From contig JADJAE010000038.1 of assembly GCA_016704445.1 (NCBI GenBank), positions 45,415 to 109,414 of the forward strand: 64,000 nt of DNA. Direction: 5' to 3'. The notes below the pieces were generated by a model. It did not search any database. It saw nothing but the letters and a program-made list of their open reading frames with translations, and was not told the origin of the DNA. This DNA is from Deltaproteobacteria bacterium. Lineage in GTDB: Bacteria > Myxococcota_A > Polyangia > Polyangiales > Ga0077539. Below, piece by piece: positions 29,477 through 38,540 of the stretch. Positions within the stretch are counted from its first letter, which is position 1. Each line of letters opens with the position of its first letter. The position numbers were made by a program, and so were the translations under genes.

Positions 29477-30619
29477 TCACCACTCGACGCGAAACGGCAC
29501 GCCGAGGCCCGCGGGATGGCTGTAGCCTGTGATCGGGCCGTCACCCCAGCACCAGAGGCTCCCGTCGTCTCGCAGCGCGCAGGAGCTCGACGCCGTGCGG
29601 AACACCCTCACCACCCGGTCGATGCCCGGCACTCGCGACGGCGCGGGATCGGTCACGCCCGGGCCGCGCTGTCCGTACCGGTTGTCACCCCAGCAGGTCA
29701 CCGTTCCATCCGTGAGCGACGCGCAGGTGTGAAACGCGCCCGAGGCGATCGACGTAGCGCAGCGCACTCCCACGTCTGCGGGCGTCGGAACGGGTCGGCT
29801 GTTCGGCGGCACGTACCCCCAGCACGAGACGGATCCAGCGCGATCGGTCGCGCAGACGAAGGATGTCCCGGCCGACAGCTGCGTCGCGGCGCCCTCGCCG
29901 AGCGTCACGACGCCCCCGTCACCTCCGACGTTGCAGCGCGCCCGATCGCCCTCGTAGCGGATGCACACGTGCGTCGCGAGGGAGAGCACGTCGATGGCGC
30001 GGCCCTCGTCCTCAGGCGGAAGCACCCCAGCGCCCCAGCAGTGCACGCGACCACCGTCGAGCAACACGCAGGGACGCATCCACAAGACGCCGTTCGCGAC
30101 GCGGCGCGCGCCGTCGATGCCGGGGACGCGCGTCGGGAGGAGCATGCGGCGGGGCAGGTCGGGGTGGACCCGACCTCCGGTGTTGTCGCCCCAGCACCAC
30201 ACCGAGCCGTCTCCCCGCACCGCGCAGCCAACGAACGCGCTCACGTCGAAGGAGCGCACGTCGTCGAGGCCCGGCAGCGTGACCATGCGGTTCCCACGAG
30301 ATCCTTCGTCGAGGCCGTCGGCGAAGAGCCCGTGGATGCCCGAACCCCGGCAACGGATGCGTCCATCTCTGCGCAGGACGCAGCCGAAGGCAATGTCCTC
30401 GTCGACCTCCACGACCGCCCCGGCGCCAGTCGGCGGCGTCCGCAACGGCCCGTCGACCGGGAGGGGACACGTCGCGGGCTCACGATCCGCGACCGTCGTG
30501 TCGATCGGGAGAGCTGCATCGACGGACGCGCCGTCTTGATCGACGAGCGACACGGACGACGCGCAGCCGACAGCCGCCGCGAGTCCCACCCACGCGATGC
30601 GCTGGCCCATCGAACGCAT
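29477..30619 (-). CDS. RCC1-repeat lipoprotein
   Basis: 380 residues. Start ATG 30619 (MRSMGQRIAW) is supported by GGAGGAGAG about 6 bases upstream. Lipoprotein signal WVGLAAAVGC, then a beta-propeller of RCC1-like repeats, each with a C-x-L-x-x-D/G-G-x-V-x-C-W-G pattern: CAVRGDGSVWCWGDN, CVLLDGGRVHCWG, CATDRAGSVSCWG, CASLTDGTVTCWGDN, CALRDDGSLWCWGD. The conserved Cys pairs probably form one disulphide per blade. Exported, function unknown; such proteins are numerous in myxobacteria. It is transcribed away from the large palindrome that begins 50 bases upstream. Confidence 0.88.
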   Translation of the reverse strand: MRSMGQRIAWVGLAAAVGCASSVSLVDQDGASVDAALPIDTTVADREPATCPLPVDGPLRTPPTGAGAVVEVDEDIAFGCVLRRDGRIRCRGSGIHGLFADGLDEGSRGNRMVTLPGLDDVRSFDVSAFVGCAVRGDGSVWCWGDNTGGRVHPDLPRRMLLPTRVPGIDGARRVANGVLWMRPCVLLDGGRVHCWGAGVLPPEDEGRAIDVLSLATHVCIRYEGDRARCNVGGDGGVVTLGEGAATQLSAGTSFVCATDRAGSVSCWGYVPPNSRPVPTPADVGVRCATSIASGAFHTCASLTDGTVTCWGDNRYGQRGPGVTDPAPSRVPGIDRVVRVFRTASSSCALRDDGSLWCWGDGPITGYSHPAGLGVPFRVEW

Positions 30620-30670
30620 CCTATCTCTCCTCCCTTCGATCGACGAATCTCCCCAGCGCGCCATCGCGAA

Positions 30671-31023
30671 GCGACGACAGCGACCGATCACGCTGTCAGT
30701 CGTCGCTTCCGGGGCCACGCAGTCGATGGCGTCCGACGTACTCGACCGCTCGTACGTCGGGGGAGAAGAACCGCAAGGGTCGCAAGGGTCGCGAGGAGGA
30801 GTTCTGCCGCGCTGGCGCCTCGGGTTCGCGAGTTGCTTAGAGCGATGCCGCACTCCAACACGAGGCGAAGGATTGGTGAGCAAGCCCGCCCGTCGCTCCC
30901 TTGCGACCCTTGCGCCCTGGCGGTTCTTCTCCCCCGACGCACGAGCGGTCTAGTACGTCGGACGCCATCGACTGCGTGACCCCGGAAGCGACGACTGACG
31001 GCGTGGTCGGTCGCTGTCGTCGC
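30671..31023. repeat. Large palindromic dispersed element, copy 2
   Basis: The left arm 30671-30775 and right arm 30919-31023 are inverted copies at roughly 94-95% identity over about 105 nt; both contain CGTCCGACGTACT and GTCGGGGGAGAAGAACCGC. Inside lies the core shared with the element at 4836-5048, again bounded by inverted tandem CGCAAGGGT units (about 30770-30795 and 30895-30915). The loop between the arms is about 143 nt. Apart from this element, the gap between the RCC1 and selB genes holds no convincing gene. The arms differ from those of copy 1. No transposase or direct target duplication was recognised. Confidence 0.85.
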
Positions 31024-31050
31024 TCCTCCCCTTTTCCTCCTCCCCACCGC

Positions 31051-32946
31051 TCACCCCCGCAGCTTCCGCCGGTCTCCCACGCGCAGCGTCAGCCTCCTCC
31101 CGTCGAACCACTCCAGGTACTGGATCGCCCACTTCCTCGACAGCCCGCTCAGCTCCTTGAAGCCCTGCGCGTCGATGGTCCCCTTCTCCTTCAGCCACTG
31201 CACCAGCGCCGCCTCCAGCGCCCCCATCGCCGCCGCGTCCACGTAGAGCTCGCTCGTCACCTTCAGCGCCTCGCCCCGGTCGACCAGCCGCTTGATCGCC
31301 AGCGCGATCCCCTTCGCGTCCGTGCCCACCGACTGCGCCAGCTCGTTCACGCTCGGCGCCGACGTGCCCGCCCTCGCGAGCGCCGCGCGCACCTGCGCCA
31401 GGTACGGCGTCTCGTCCGCGCTCCTCGCCCTCCACCCCGCCCTCGCGATCACGTCGCCCTCGCGCGTCACCCGCTTCGCCGCCACCAGCGCGCCCAGCGC
31501 CGAGTCCACCACCGCGTCGTCGCCCAGCGCCGCCAGCGCCCTCCGGTCGAGTCCCCGCTCGTCCGGGTGCCTCGCGTGCTGGCCGCTCAGCGCGTCCAAT
31601 ACCTTCGCTTGTAAAGCCTCCAGCGCCGGGCCCGACACCCAGCGGTCGGCGCCCACCGCCACCCCGGCCCTCCCCTCCGAGGCCGCGTAGCCCGCGCGCG
31701 CCATGAGCCCGTCCGCGTCGAGGCCCTTCAGCCCCGCGGCCTCCAGCTCCACCTCCGCGCGAGCCCTCGCGTCGCCCGCCGCGCTCCGCCGCGCCCGCTC
31801 CAGCGCCACCGATCTACGACGCACCCGCTCGGCCATCGGGCGCACCACCGTGAGCCCCCCGACGGTGCCTCCGACGCCCGCCAGCGACGGCGGACCGCGC
31901 AGCACCAGGCGCTCTCCCACCCGCAGCACCAGCGGCCGGTCGGTGCTCACCCTCGCCAGCGCCTCGGCCCCGGGCTCCAGCGAGTCGCCCTCCAGCAGCG
32001 ACACCGTCGCGAGCGCGTGCGTCGCCCCCGCGGCCACCTCCAGCTTCGTGCGCCTCCCCAGCGCGCGCCTCGTCTCCGGCAGCAGCCGCACCCTCGCGTC
32101 GAAGGAGCGCGTCACCGCCACCACCCCCTCGCGAAACACCCACTGCCCCCGCGGAACCTCCGCCACCTCCACGCCCGCCAGGTTCGCCGCCACCCGAGAG
32201 CCCGCGCGCGCCTCGCTCACCGCCGCGCCGTGCACCTGCAGCCCTCGCACCCTCGCCGTGAGCACCCGATGCTCCGGCCCCGTCGGGCCCACCGCCACCA
32301 CCTCGCCCTCGCGCAGCGTCCCGGCCACCAGCGTCCCGGTCACCACCACCCCGAAGCCCTTGCGAGCGAACACCCGATCGATGGGCATCACCGGCGCTCC
32401 GCTCGCGTCCCGAGGCGTCACCGCCGCCGCGGTCAGCGCCGCCCTCAGCGCCGCGAGCCCGGTCCCCTCCTTCGCGCTCACCGGGATCACCGGCGCCCCG
32501 TCGAGCGCTGTGCCTCGCAGCACCTCGCGCACCTCCTCCACCGCGAGCTCCACGAGGTCGTCGCTGGCGAGGTCGCACTTGGTGAGGGCGCACACCCCGC
32601 CGCGCACTCCCACCAGGTCGGCGATGGCGAGGTGCTCCCTCGTCTGGGGCATCACCCCCTCGTTGGCCGCCACCACCAGAAGCATCAGGTCGACGCCCCC
32701 CGCCCCGGCGATCATGGTGCGCACGAAGCGCTCGTGGCCCGGCATGTCGATCACCGCCGCGCGCCTCCCGTCGTCGAGGGTCAGCGCCGCGAAGCCCAGC
32801 TCGATGGTGATCCCCCGGGCCTTCTCCTCGGGCAGCCGGTCGGTGTCGACCCCCGTGAGCGCCTTCACCAGCGCGGTCTTGCCGTGGTCGATGTGCCCCG
32901 CCACGCCCACCACCAGATGGCTCGCACCCGTCTCTGCTGCGCTCAT
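31051..32946 (-). CDS. selB: Selenocysteine-specific translation elongation factor SelB
   Basis: 631 residues, the usual bacterial length. It carries selenocysteyl-tRNA to UGA codons followed by a SECIS element. GTPase domain: G1 VAGHIDHGKTALVKALTG (about 11-28), G2 region ARGITIELGFA, G3 DMPGHERFVR, G4 ALTKCD, G5 PVSAKEG. Two beta-barrel domains and four C-terminal winged helices follow (from about 440, ending GFKELSGLSRKWAIQYLEWFD), which bind SECIS RNA. RGITIELGFA is the SelB-specific switch wording as opposed to EF-Tu. Start MSAAETGASHLVVG. No selA, selC or selD is in the window. Confidence 0.95.
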   Translation of the reverse strand: MSAAETGASHLVVGVAGHIDHGKTALVKALTGVDTDRLPEEKARGITIELGFAALTLDDGRRAAVIDMPGHERFVRTMIAGAGGVDLMLLVVAANEGVMPQTREHLAIADLVGVRGGVCALTKCDLASDDLVELAVEEVREVLRGTALDGAPVIPVSAKEGTGLAALRAALTAAAVTPRDASGAPVMPIDRVFARKGFGVVVTGTLVAGTLREGEVVAVGPTGPEHRVLTARVRGLQVHGAAVSEARAGSRVAANLAGVEVAEVPRGQWVFREGVVAVTRSFDARVRLLPETRRALGRRTKLEVAAGATHALATVSLLEGDSLEPGAEALARVSTDRPLVLRVGERLVLRGPPSLAGVGGTVGGLTVVRPMAERVRRRSVALERARRSAAGDARARAEVELEAAGLKGLDADGLMARAGYAASEGRAGVAVGADRWVSGPALEALQAKVLDALSGQHARHPDERGLDRRALAALGDDAVVDSALGALVAAKRVTREGDVIARAGWRARSADETPYLAQVRAALARAGTSAPSVNELAQSVGTDAKGIALAIKRLVDRGEALKVTSELYVDAAAMGALEAALVQWLKEKGTIDAQGFKELSGLSRKWAIQYLEWFDGRRLTLRVGDRRKLRG

Positions 32947-33007
32947 GCGCGCGGACCATAGCGCACGTTCCGACGGCCCCCGCGCTCTGGTAGCGTCCCC
33001 GGCCACC

Positions 33008-34724
33008 ATGCGAACCGCGCGCGCGCTCGTCCTGCTCCCCCTGGTACTCGCCGCCTGCGACGACACCCTCCCCCTCGACGCCCGTCGACGCCGCCGTCCT
33101 CGACGCCGCCCGCGACGACCTCGGGGCCTCCGACGTCCCCGCCGCGGACGACCTCCCCCCCGCGGTGGATGTGCCCCCCGCGGACGTGCCGCTCACCATC
33201 GAGCCCTTCGACCCTTCGCCCCGAGGGCCCTTCCCTCCGGGCTTCCTCTGGGGCTCGGCGACGGCGCCCTACCAGATCGAAGGCGGCCTCGAGCGCACCG
33301 ACTGGGGGCAGTGGGAGCGCATGCCCGGGCGAGTGCTCAACGGCGACCGCGCCAACGACGGACCGCAGAGCTACACGCAGTTCGAGGCCGACCTCGACGC
33401 CCTCGTCGCCACCCACCAGAACGCCTACCGCTTCGGCTTCGACTGGTCGCGCGTCTTCCCCACCCGCGCCGCGTGGGACCGCTGCGCCGCCGCCCGCGCC
33501 CGCCCCCTCTCGGAGTTCATGACCGAGTGCCGCGCCGCGGCCGACCCCGACGGCGTCGCCTACTACCACCGGGTGCTCGACGCGATGGCCGCCCGCCGCC
33601 TCGTGCCGATGGTGACGCTCTACCACTTCGTGCTCCCCGACTACCTCCACGACCTCTCGATGCCCGTCGACACCCAAGGCTTCGTGCGCGACGGCATCGT
33701 CGATGACTTCGCCGCGTGGTCGCGCTTCGCCGGCGCGGAGTACGGCCGCCAGGTCGACTGGTGGATCACCCTCAACGAGCCCCTGGTCATCGCCGCGGGC
33801 GGATACCTCCAAGGGGTCTTCCCCCCCGGCGCACCGCTCAACTTCGACCGGGTGCGGCGGCTCGTGTCCAACATGATCCGCGCCCACGCCCGCGGCTACG
33901 ACGCGCTCCACGAGGCCGACACCTTCGCCGTCGCGGGCAACGCCGACGCGGGCGTCGGAGGCACCGGCGGCCGCCCCGCGCTGGTGTCCATCGCCACGCA
34001 CAACCGGGTGTTTCGCGCCGACCGTCCGGGCAACGAGGCCGACGAGGCGGGCGCCCGCGCGGCGAGCTACGTCAACAACGACCTCTTCATGAACGCCATC
34101 GTCCGCGGCGACCTCGACGCCGACGCCGACGGCACCCTCACCGGCCCGACCGACCGCACCAACGACCCCTCGCTGCGCGCCCGCGCGGACTTCATCGGGC
34201 TCAACTACTACGGGCTCTCGCTGGTGCGGGGACTGCCCACGCTCCCCATCCTCCGGGGGCTGCCGCAGCAGACCTCGCTCCCCACCCCGCTCCCCAAGTC
34301 CGACCTCGACTGGGACCTCTACCCCCAGGGGTTCCTCCTGGTGCTGCGGGAGCTTCGTCGCTTCAACCTCCCGATCCTGGTCACCGAGAACGGCCTCGCC
34401 GACGCCTCCGGGACCAACCGCCCGCGCTACCTCGCCGAGCACCTCGCCATCGTCGCCCGCGCCATCCGCGAGGGCCTCGACGTGCGCGGCTATTTCCACT
34501 GGTCGATCATCGACAACTTCGAGTGGGCCGAGGGGTTCTGCCCCCGCTTCGGGCTCTACACCGTCGACTACCGCGACCCCTCGCGCCGGCGCATCCCCAC
34601 GCCCGCCGCCGAGACGATGCGGCGCATCATCGACGAGAATCAGGTGAGCGACGCGCTCCTCCGCGAGGTCCCCGCCTACCACCCGCCGACGCTCTGCCAC
34701 CCGCGCACCGACGCCGGGACGTGA
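33008..34724 (+). CDS. Glycoside hydrolase family 1 beta-glucosidase-type lipoprotein (one-base frameshift after the signal peptide)
   Basis: About 571 residues after correction. It begins with a lipoprotein signal MRTARALVLLPLVLAACDD; an extra C in the CCCCC run 33070-33074 then shifts the frame. Removing it joins CDDTLPSTPVDAAVLDAARDD, a typical Asp/Ala linker, to the catalytic domain starting PFPPGFLWGSATAPYQIEGG. GH1 catalytic residues: acid/base Glu in WWITLNEPLV and nucleophile Glu in LVTENGLADASG; aglycone/sugar-binding segments HWSIIDNFEWAEGF and GLNYYGLS are also present. It hydrolyses beta-glycosides, here probably at the cell surface. Without the correction, translation could start only at an internal GTG near 33165 and would lose export. 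Confidence 0.87.
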
Positions 34725-35161
34725 CCCGCCCTGGGCCCCTCTCCGCCCTGCTCGCGCTCCTCGTCGCCGCCTCACCCCTCGCGGCGCAGGGGCGCTCCCG
34801 GCGGCACCGCCCGCCACCTCGTGTCGCCACCCCCCGCCCGGTCGACCTCCGCCTGCTGCGGACCGAGCGCGCCTCCGCCGCCTCCGCCGCCCTCGCCCTG
34901 CCGACGATGCTCCCCGCGGTCCACCGCTGCATCGAGCAGGCGCGCGCCGTCGACCCGGCCTCCCTCGCCACCATCCGCCACGTCGACGTGGTCGTGAGCC
35001 TCACCCTCGGAGGACGCGCCACCGCCGTGACCTTCGACCCTCCGCTGCTCGCGAGGGGCCTCTCCGCCTGCCTCGGCGACGCCCTCCTCACCTGGAGACA
35101 GTCGGGCGTCATCCACCCCCGAGCCTCCGTCTACCTCGCGCTCGAACTGCGCCCCCGCTGA
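34721..35161 (+). CDS. Small exported protein, unknown function
   Basis: 146 residues starting at the GTG that overlaps the GH1 stop (GTGA), so it is translationally coupled. A Sec signal peptide (LSALLALLVAASPLAAQG) is followed by a basic Pro/Arg stretch and a domain with CIEQARAVDPASLATIRHV and LSACLGDALLTWR; the HVDVVVSLTLGGRATAV strand pattern resembles the small TonB-C-like/AgmX-type domains of myxobacterial secreted proteins. I would call the family uncertain. Confidence 0.7.
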   Translation: MTRPGPLSALLALLVAASPLAAQGRSRRHRPPPRVATPRPVDLRLLRTERASAASAALALPTMLPAVHRCIEQARAVDPASLATIRHVDVVVSLTLGGRATAVTFDPPLLARGLSACLGDALLTWRQSGVIHPRASVYLALELRPR

Positions 35162-35258
35162 CCTCACCCCCCTCAAGGCGGCATGAGCCTTGTAACCGAC
35201 GGAGGAATCCCACGGTCCAGCTTCGTCACCGACCTTCTTCCCCCCGCGCGGAACAGCC

Positions 35259-36318
35259 ATGCACGAGCTCTCCTCATCGGCCGCGGCGCCCCCCACCTTC
35301 CCCTCGGAGCCGCCTCGGAGTGACGCCTCGGGTGATCGTCCGCTCCTCGAAGACATCGACCTCCCCGCGGCGATCCTCGACGAATCCGGCACCGTGTGGG
35401 ACGTCAACGAAGCATGGCGCACGAGCCCCGTGCATGGCGCGACGGTCGGGCAGCGCTACCTCGACGGCCTCCGCAGCCTCAGCCCCTCCGACGCCGACGC
35501 GCTCTCTCAGTCCCTCGACAGCGCCTTCGAAGCGAGCGGCGACGTCAGAGAACGAACAGTGGCTTGCCACAACAATGACAGCGAGCACTGGCTCAATGTC
35601 AGCATTTCGACAGTGACACTGGGAGGCCGTCGTGCATCGCTGGTGCTCCATCAGGACGCCACGGCGCTGCGGCAGATGGAGCGGCGTCAGCGGCTCTCGC
35701 GGAGCATCGCCTCGGCGCTGGTGATGCCTCTCGACCCGGCGCTCCGGGTGGCGCGGCTCGCGGTGACCATCGGCGAGGCGCTGGAGTCCTCGGCGGTGGT
35801 GCTCTGGGAGCGGGCGCCCTCCGGGGTGCTGCGCGCCCGTCCCCTGGAGACCAGCTGTAACTCGCCGCAGGTGGCCACCATCGCCCACACCCGCCAGCTC
35901 ATCGGGGTGATGGACGGCCACGCCGCGCAGTGGTTCCGTCTGGTCGACGGCACAGCCTGCCTCGCGGTCCCGGTCGAGGCGCACGGGCAGGTGGTGATCT
36001 TCCACTTCGCGCATCGCCCACGCTTCGACGCCGAGACCCTGCGTCTCGTCTCCCACGCCCTGCGTCCCTCCGCCTCGCACCGAGAGCTCACGAACGCGGC
36101 GGGGGCGCTCTCCGAGGGAGATCCGCCGTCAGCTCAGCCACGACGAGAACGCCGCCTCGCCGAGCCTCGCGCTGCAGGAGCGGCAGCACATCGAGCGCAC
36201 CCTCGAGCGCTGCGGATACAACCTGCTACGCACGGCGCAGGCGCTGGGCATCGCGCGCTCTACCCTCTACGAGCGCATCAAGGACTACGGCATCAAGGTG
36301 CCGACGCGCAGCGCCTGA
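35259..36318 (+). CDS. PAS/GAF-like sensor with Fis-type HTH (frameshift before the HTH)
   Basis: About 352 residues after correction, soluble. A PAS domain (about 30-140, PAAILDESGTVWDVNEAW) and a GAF-like region (about 150-275, IGEALESSAVVLWERAPSG and CLAVPVEAHGQVVIFHFAH) are followed by a C-terminal Fis-type helix-turn-helix of the NtrC family: HIERTLERCGYNLLRTAQ then LGIARSTLYERIKDYGI. An extra G in the GGGGG run at 36101-36105 separates them. Deleting it joins the reading frame through SPREIRRQLSHDENA to the stop at 36318. No AAA+ sigma54 domain lies between, so this is probably a ligand-sensing DNA-binding protein rather than a full enhancer-binding protein. Confidence 0.8.
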
Positions 36319-36324
36319 GAGCGC

Positions 36325-36705
36325 TCAGCCCTTCACCCGCATGAGGAAGAGCGGGTTCCAGGCGAAGAGCGAGAGCTCGTTGCGCGCCTGGAGCCAGCGC
36401 CTCAGCGCCGCCCCCGCCTCCGGATCATCGTAGCGGCCCTCTTCGATCAACGCGCACAGGGCGCCGTCGCCCTCCGGCGAGCCCGGCAGGGCCGCGCGCC
36501 CCCGGTCGATCTCCGCGGCCATCTCGGGTCCGCGGGAGAGCTCGCGCGAGGCGACGCCCAGCACGTGCGTCGCCACCAGCGTCTCGAAGCGCAGCCTCGG
36601 GTCGGTGATCGCGGGCAGCACCCGGGTCGCGAGGTGCTCCCTCGCGGCGTCGATCAGGTCGAGGGCGCTGGGGTGCTGCTCGAAGGCGTCTCGCTCGTCG
36701 GACAT
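36325..36705 (-). CDS. DUF6285-type small protein paired with a phosphotransferase
   Basis: 126 residues, helical and acidic (LDLIDAAREHLATRVLPAI, FETLVATHVLGVASREL, GALCALIEEGRYDD). It has the sequence pattern and neighbourhood of the small helical proteins encoded directly after an aminoglycoside-phosphotransferase-like gene in acyl-CoA dehydrogenase clusters. It begins 5 bases after the stop of the phosphotransferase gene and is surely co-transcribed with it. Function is not established. Confidence 0.8.
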   Translation of the reverse strand: MSDERDAFEQHPSALDLIDAAREHLATRVLPAITDPRLRFETLVATHVLGVASRELSRGPEMAAEIDRGRAALPGSPEGDGALCALIEEGRYDDPEAGAALRRWLQARNELSLFAWNPLFLMRVKG

Positions 36706-36710
36706 TGGTC

Positions 36711-37751
36711 TCAGCGCGCTCCCTTCTCGATGGCGTCGATGCGGTCGATGAGCTCCCACTCCATCTCCGCGGCCTTGCGTCCGAGGCTGAGCAGCTCGAC
36801 CGAGCGGTCGGCGCCGCCCAGGTGGCGCTGCGCCTGGGAGTGGCAGGTGACGGCCCAGCGGAGGTTGCCGAGAAGCTCCCACCAGACGAGGGCGTCGCGG
36901 TCGACCGGAGCCCCACCGGAGGAGGCATACCCGGCCAGGTAATCGTCGAGCGACCCGACGCCCCCGACGGGGCGCGAGTCCTGCTCGAAGCGCCAGTCGC
37001 GCACGGTGACCCAGCCGAGGTCCTCGTGGCGGTCGCCGAGGTGGGCGAACTCCCAGTCGAGCACGCCCGCGAGCCCGCTCGGGTCGACGAGGAGGTTGCC
37101 GATGCGGAAGTCGCCGTGCACCAGCGAGAGCGCGCCGTCCCAGGCCGGGGCGCGCGCGCTGAGCCAGCGGAGGGCGTAGGTCCAGACGGGGGTTGCGGGC
37201 CGGAGGAGCCGAGCACCTGGCGCACCTGGTGGAGCGCCTCCTCCGCGGGCGAGCGCCCTCCGTCGGCCCGGCAGCGCCGGCAGCCCGCGGTCGATCGGAA
37301 CCCGATGGATGACCGCGAGCGCCTCTCCGAGCTGGCGAGCCAGGGCCTCGCGGGCGGCGGCGAGCTCGGGCGCGCGCACCACCTTCCGCCCGACGCTCTC
37401 CCCCGGCAGGCGATCCATCAAGAACCACCGCCTCGCCGCCCCATCGGGCGAGAGGTAGCGGGGCCTCGGGGCGAGCACTCCCGCGGCGCATGCGGCCTGA
37501 AGCAGCGCGAACTCGGTGGCCCGGTCGAGGGCGTAGGCGCTCATGTTGGCGCCCATGTCACGGCGCAGCACCAGGGCCTCGGCCCGGTCGCCGACGCGCA
37601 GGTCGACGGACCAGGTCTCCATCGAGGCTCCGCCTGCGAGGCGCTTCGCGGAGACGAGCGCTGCGGGGAGCCCCGCCGCGGCGCTCACGGCGGACAGCAG
37701 CTCGTCGCGCAGCGGGTCGGGGAGCGCGTCGGGGCGGGTCGCGTCGGTCAT
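36711..37751 (-). CDS. APH-fold phosphotransferase (acyl-CoA-dehydrogenase-associated type), with two compensating frameshifts
   Basis: 346 residues in the frame as written. Kinase-like APH fold: N-lobe LAGGASMETWSVDL and ALVLRRDM (ATP-binding Lys replaced by Arg-Arg as in this family), FLMDRLPGESVG hinge, catalytic LVHGDFRIGNLLVD and metal-binding GVLDWEFAHLGDRHEDLGW. Residues about 162-188 read as RRRALARGGGAPPGAPG, which fits no APH protein. An extra base in the CCC at 37267-37269 and a missing base in the GGGGG at 37188-37192 (+ strand) put this stretch out of phase. The corrected segment reads ADGGRSPAEEALHQVRQVL, the expected family wording. Relatives act with acyl-CoA dehydrogenases on hydroxy-acyl-CoA; here the partner is absent. 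Confidence 0.85.
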   Translation of the reverse strand: MTDATRPDALPDPLRDELLSAVSAAAGLPAALVSAKRLAGGASMETWSVDLRVGDRAEALVLRRDMGANMSAYALDRATEFALLQAACAAGVLAPRPRYLSPDGAARRWFLMDRLPGESVGRKVVRAPELAAAREALARQLGEALAVIHRVPIDRGLPALPGRRRALARGGGAPPGAPGARLLRPATPVWTYALRWLSARAPAWDGALSLVHGDFRIGNLLVDPSGLAGVLDWEFAHLGDRHEDLGWVTVRDWRFEQDSRPVGGVGSLDDYLAGYASSGGAPVDRDALVWWELLGNLRWAVTCHSQAQRHLGGADRSVELLSLGRKAAEMEWELIDRIDAIEKGAR

Positions 37752-37820
37752 GGCGTCGGCGCTGACGCTACACGCCCTGGACGTGGCTCGCGACCCCGAA
37801 GGCCGCTACGATCCGGCCTC

Positions 37821-38501
37821 ATGGAACCCCAGCAGCACCCCCACGCCGAGCACCAACGCTTCCTCGCGACGCTGCGCGCCAGCGTGCACGGGCAGACCCT
37901 CGGGCTGCGCCTTGCGACGCTGGCGGGGGTGTCCGCCTGGCTGCTGGTGCACGGGCAGAGCGCCGAGCCGCGGTACCTCTTCGTGGCGCCGCTGCTGGCG
38001 GTGGCCGGGGCGTCGCTGGAGGTGGGCCTCGCACGGCGCGACCTGCTGCTGGCGGCGCTGTCGCGGGTTCCGACGGCGATGATCGACCTCGACCTGGTGT
38101 CGGAGCAGGTGCCCTGGCGTCGGGCCCTGGTGCGCTCGGCGACGTCGTGGCTCTACGCGCCGATGGCGGCGGTCGCGGCGGCGATCACCATCGACGCGCT
38201 CGGCGCTCGACCCGGATGGACGCAGCAGGCGATCTGGATGGTGGCGCTAAGCCTCTCGGTGCTCGCGACCTACGCGGGACTGCTGGGCGCGTGGTGGCTC
38301 GACCGCTTCGGCGAGCAGGCTCCCCCGCCCGGGCTCGCGGCCCTGCGTAGCGCCTCGGCGAGCGCCGCGCCGACCGTAGAGCCAGCCGTCGGGGTGGTGC
38401 AGCGGACGCCGTCGCTGGTTCCGCCGGAGCCGACGCCGGGGCCCTTCCCGGTGAAGCGACCTGAGGCGACCACGCAGAACTTCGGCACCCCGGTGAGCTA
38501 A
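37821..38501 (+). CDS. Membrane protein of unknown function
   Basis: 226 residues. The N-terminal 20 residues are polar and the C-terminal 50 are Pro/Ala-rich. In between are membrane segments at about 32-50 (LATLAGVSAWLLVHG), 53-70 (LFVAPLLAVAGASLEVG), 110-132 (LYAPMAAVAAAITIDAL) and 142-165 (IWMVALSLSVLATYAGLLGAWW). No family recognised. It is divergent from the phosphotransferase gene and lies directly upstream of the T-box-like RNA. Confidence 0.65.
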   Translation: MEPQQHPHAEHQRFLATLRASVHGQTLGLRLATLAGVSAWLLVHGQSAEPRYLFVAPLLAVAGASLEVGLARRDLLLAALSRVPTAMIDLDLVSEQVPWRRALVRSATSWLYAPMAAVAAAITIDALGARPGWTQQAIWMVALSLSVLATYAGLLGAWWLDRFGEQAPPPGLAALRSASASAAPTVEPAVGVVQRTPSLVPPEPTPGPFPVKRPEATTQNFGTPVS

Positions 38502-38540
38502 ACCCTCCGGGCTGCCGCCGAGGGCGCGCAAATGGCAGAT

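Noticed and set aside
29516..30979. 487-codon plus-strand frame opposite the RCC1 gene
   Set aside because: Antisense of the CWGD-repeat gene, then palindrome sequence; its end reads nearly the same on both strands because of the inverted arms.
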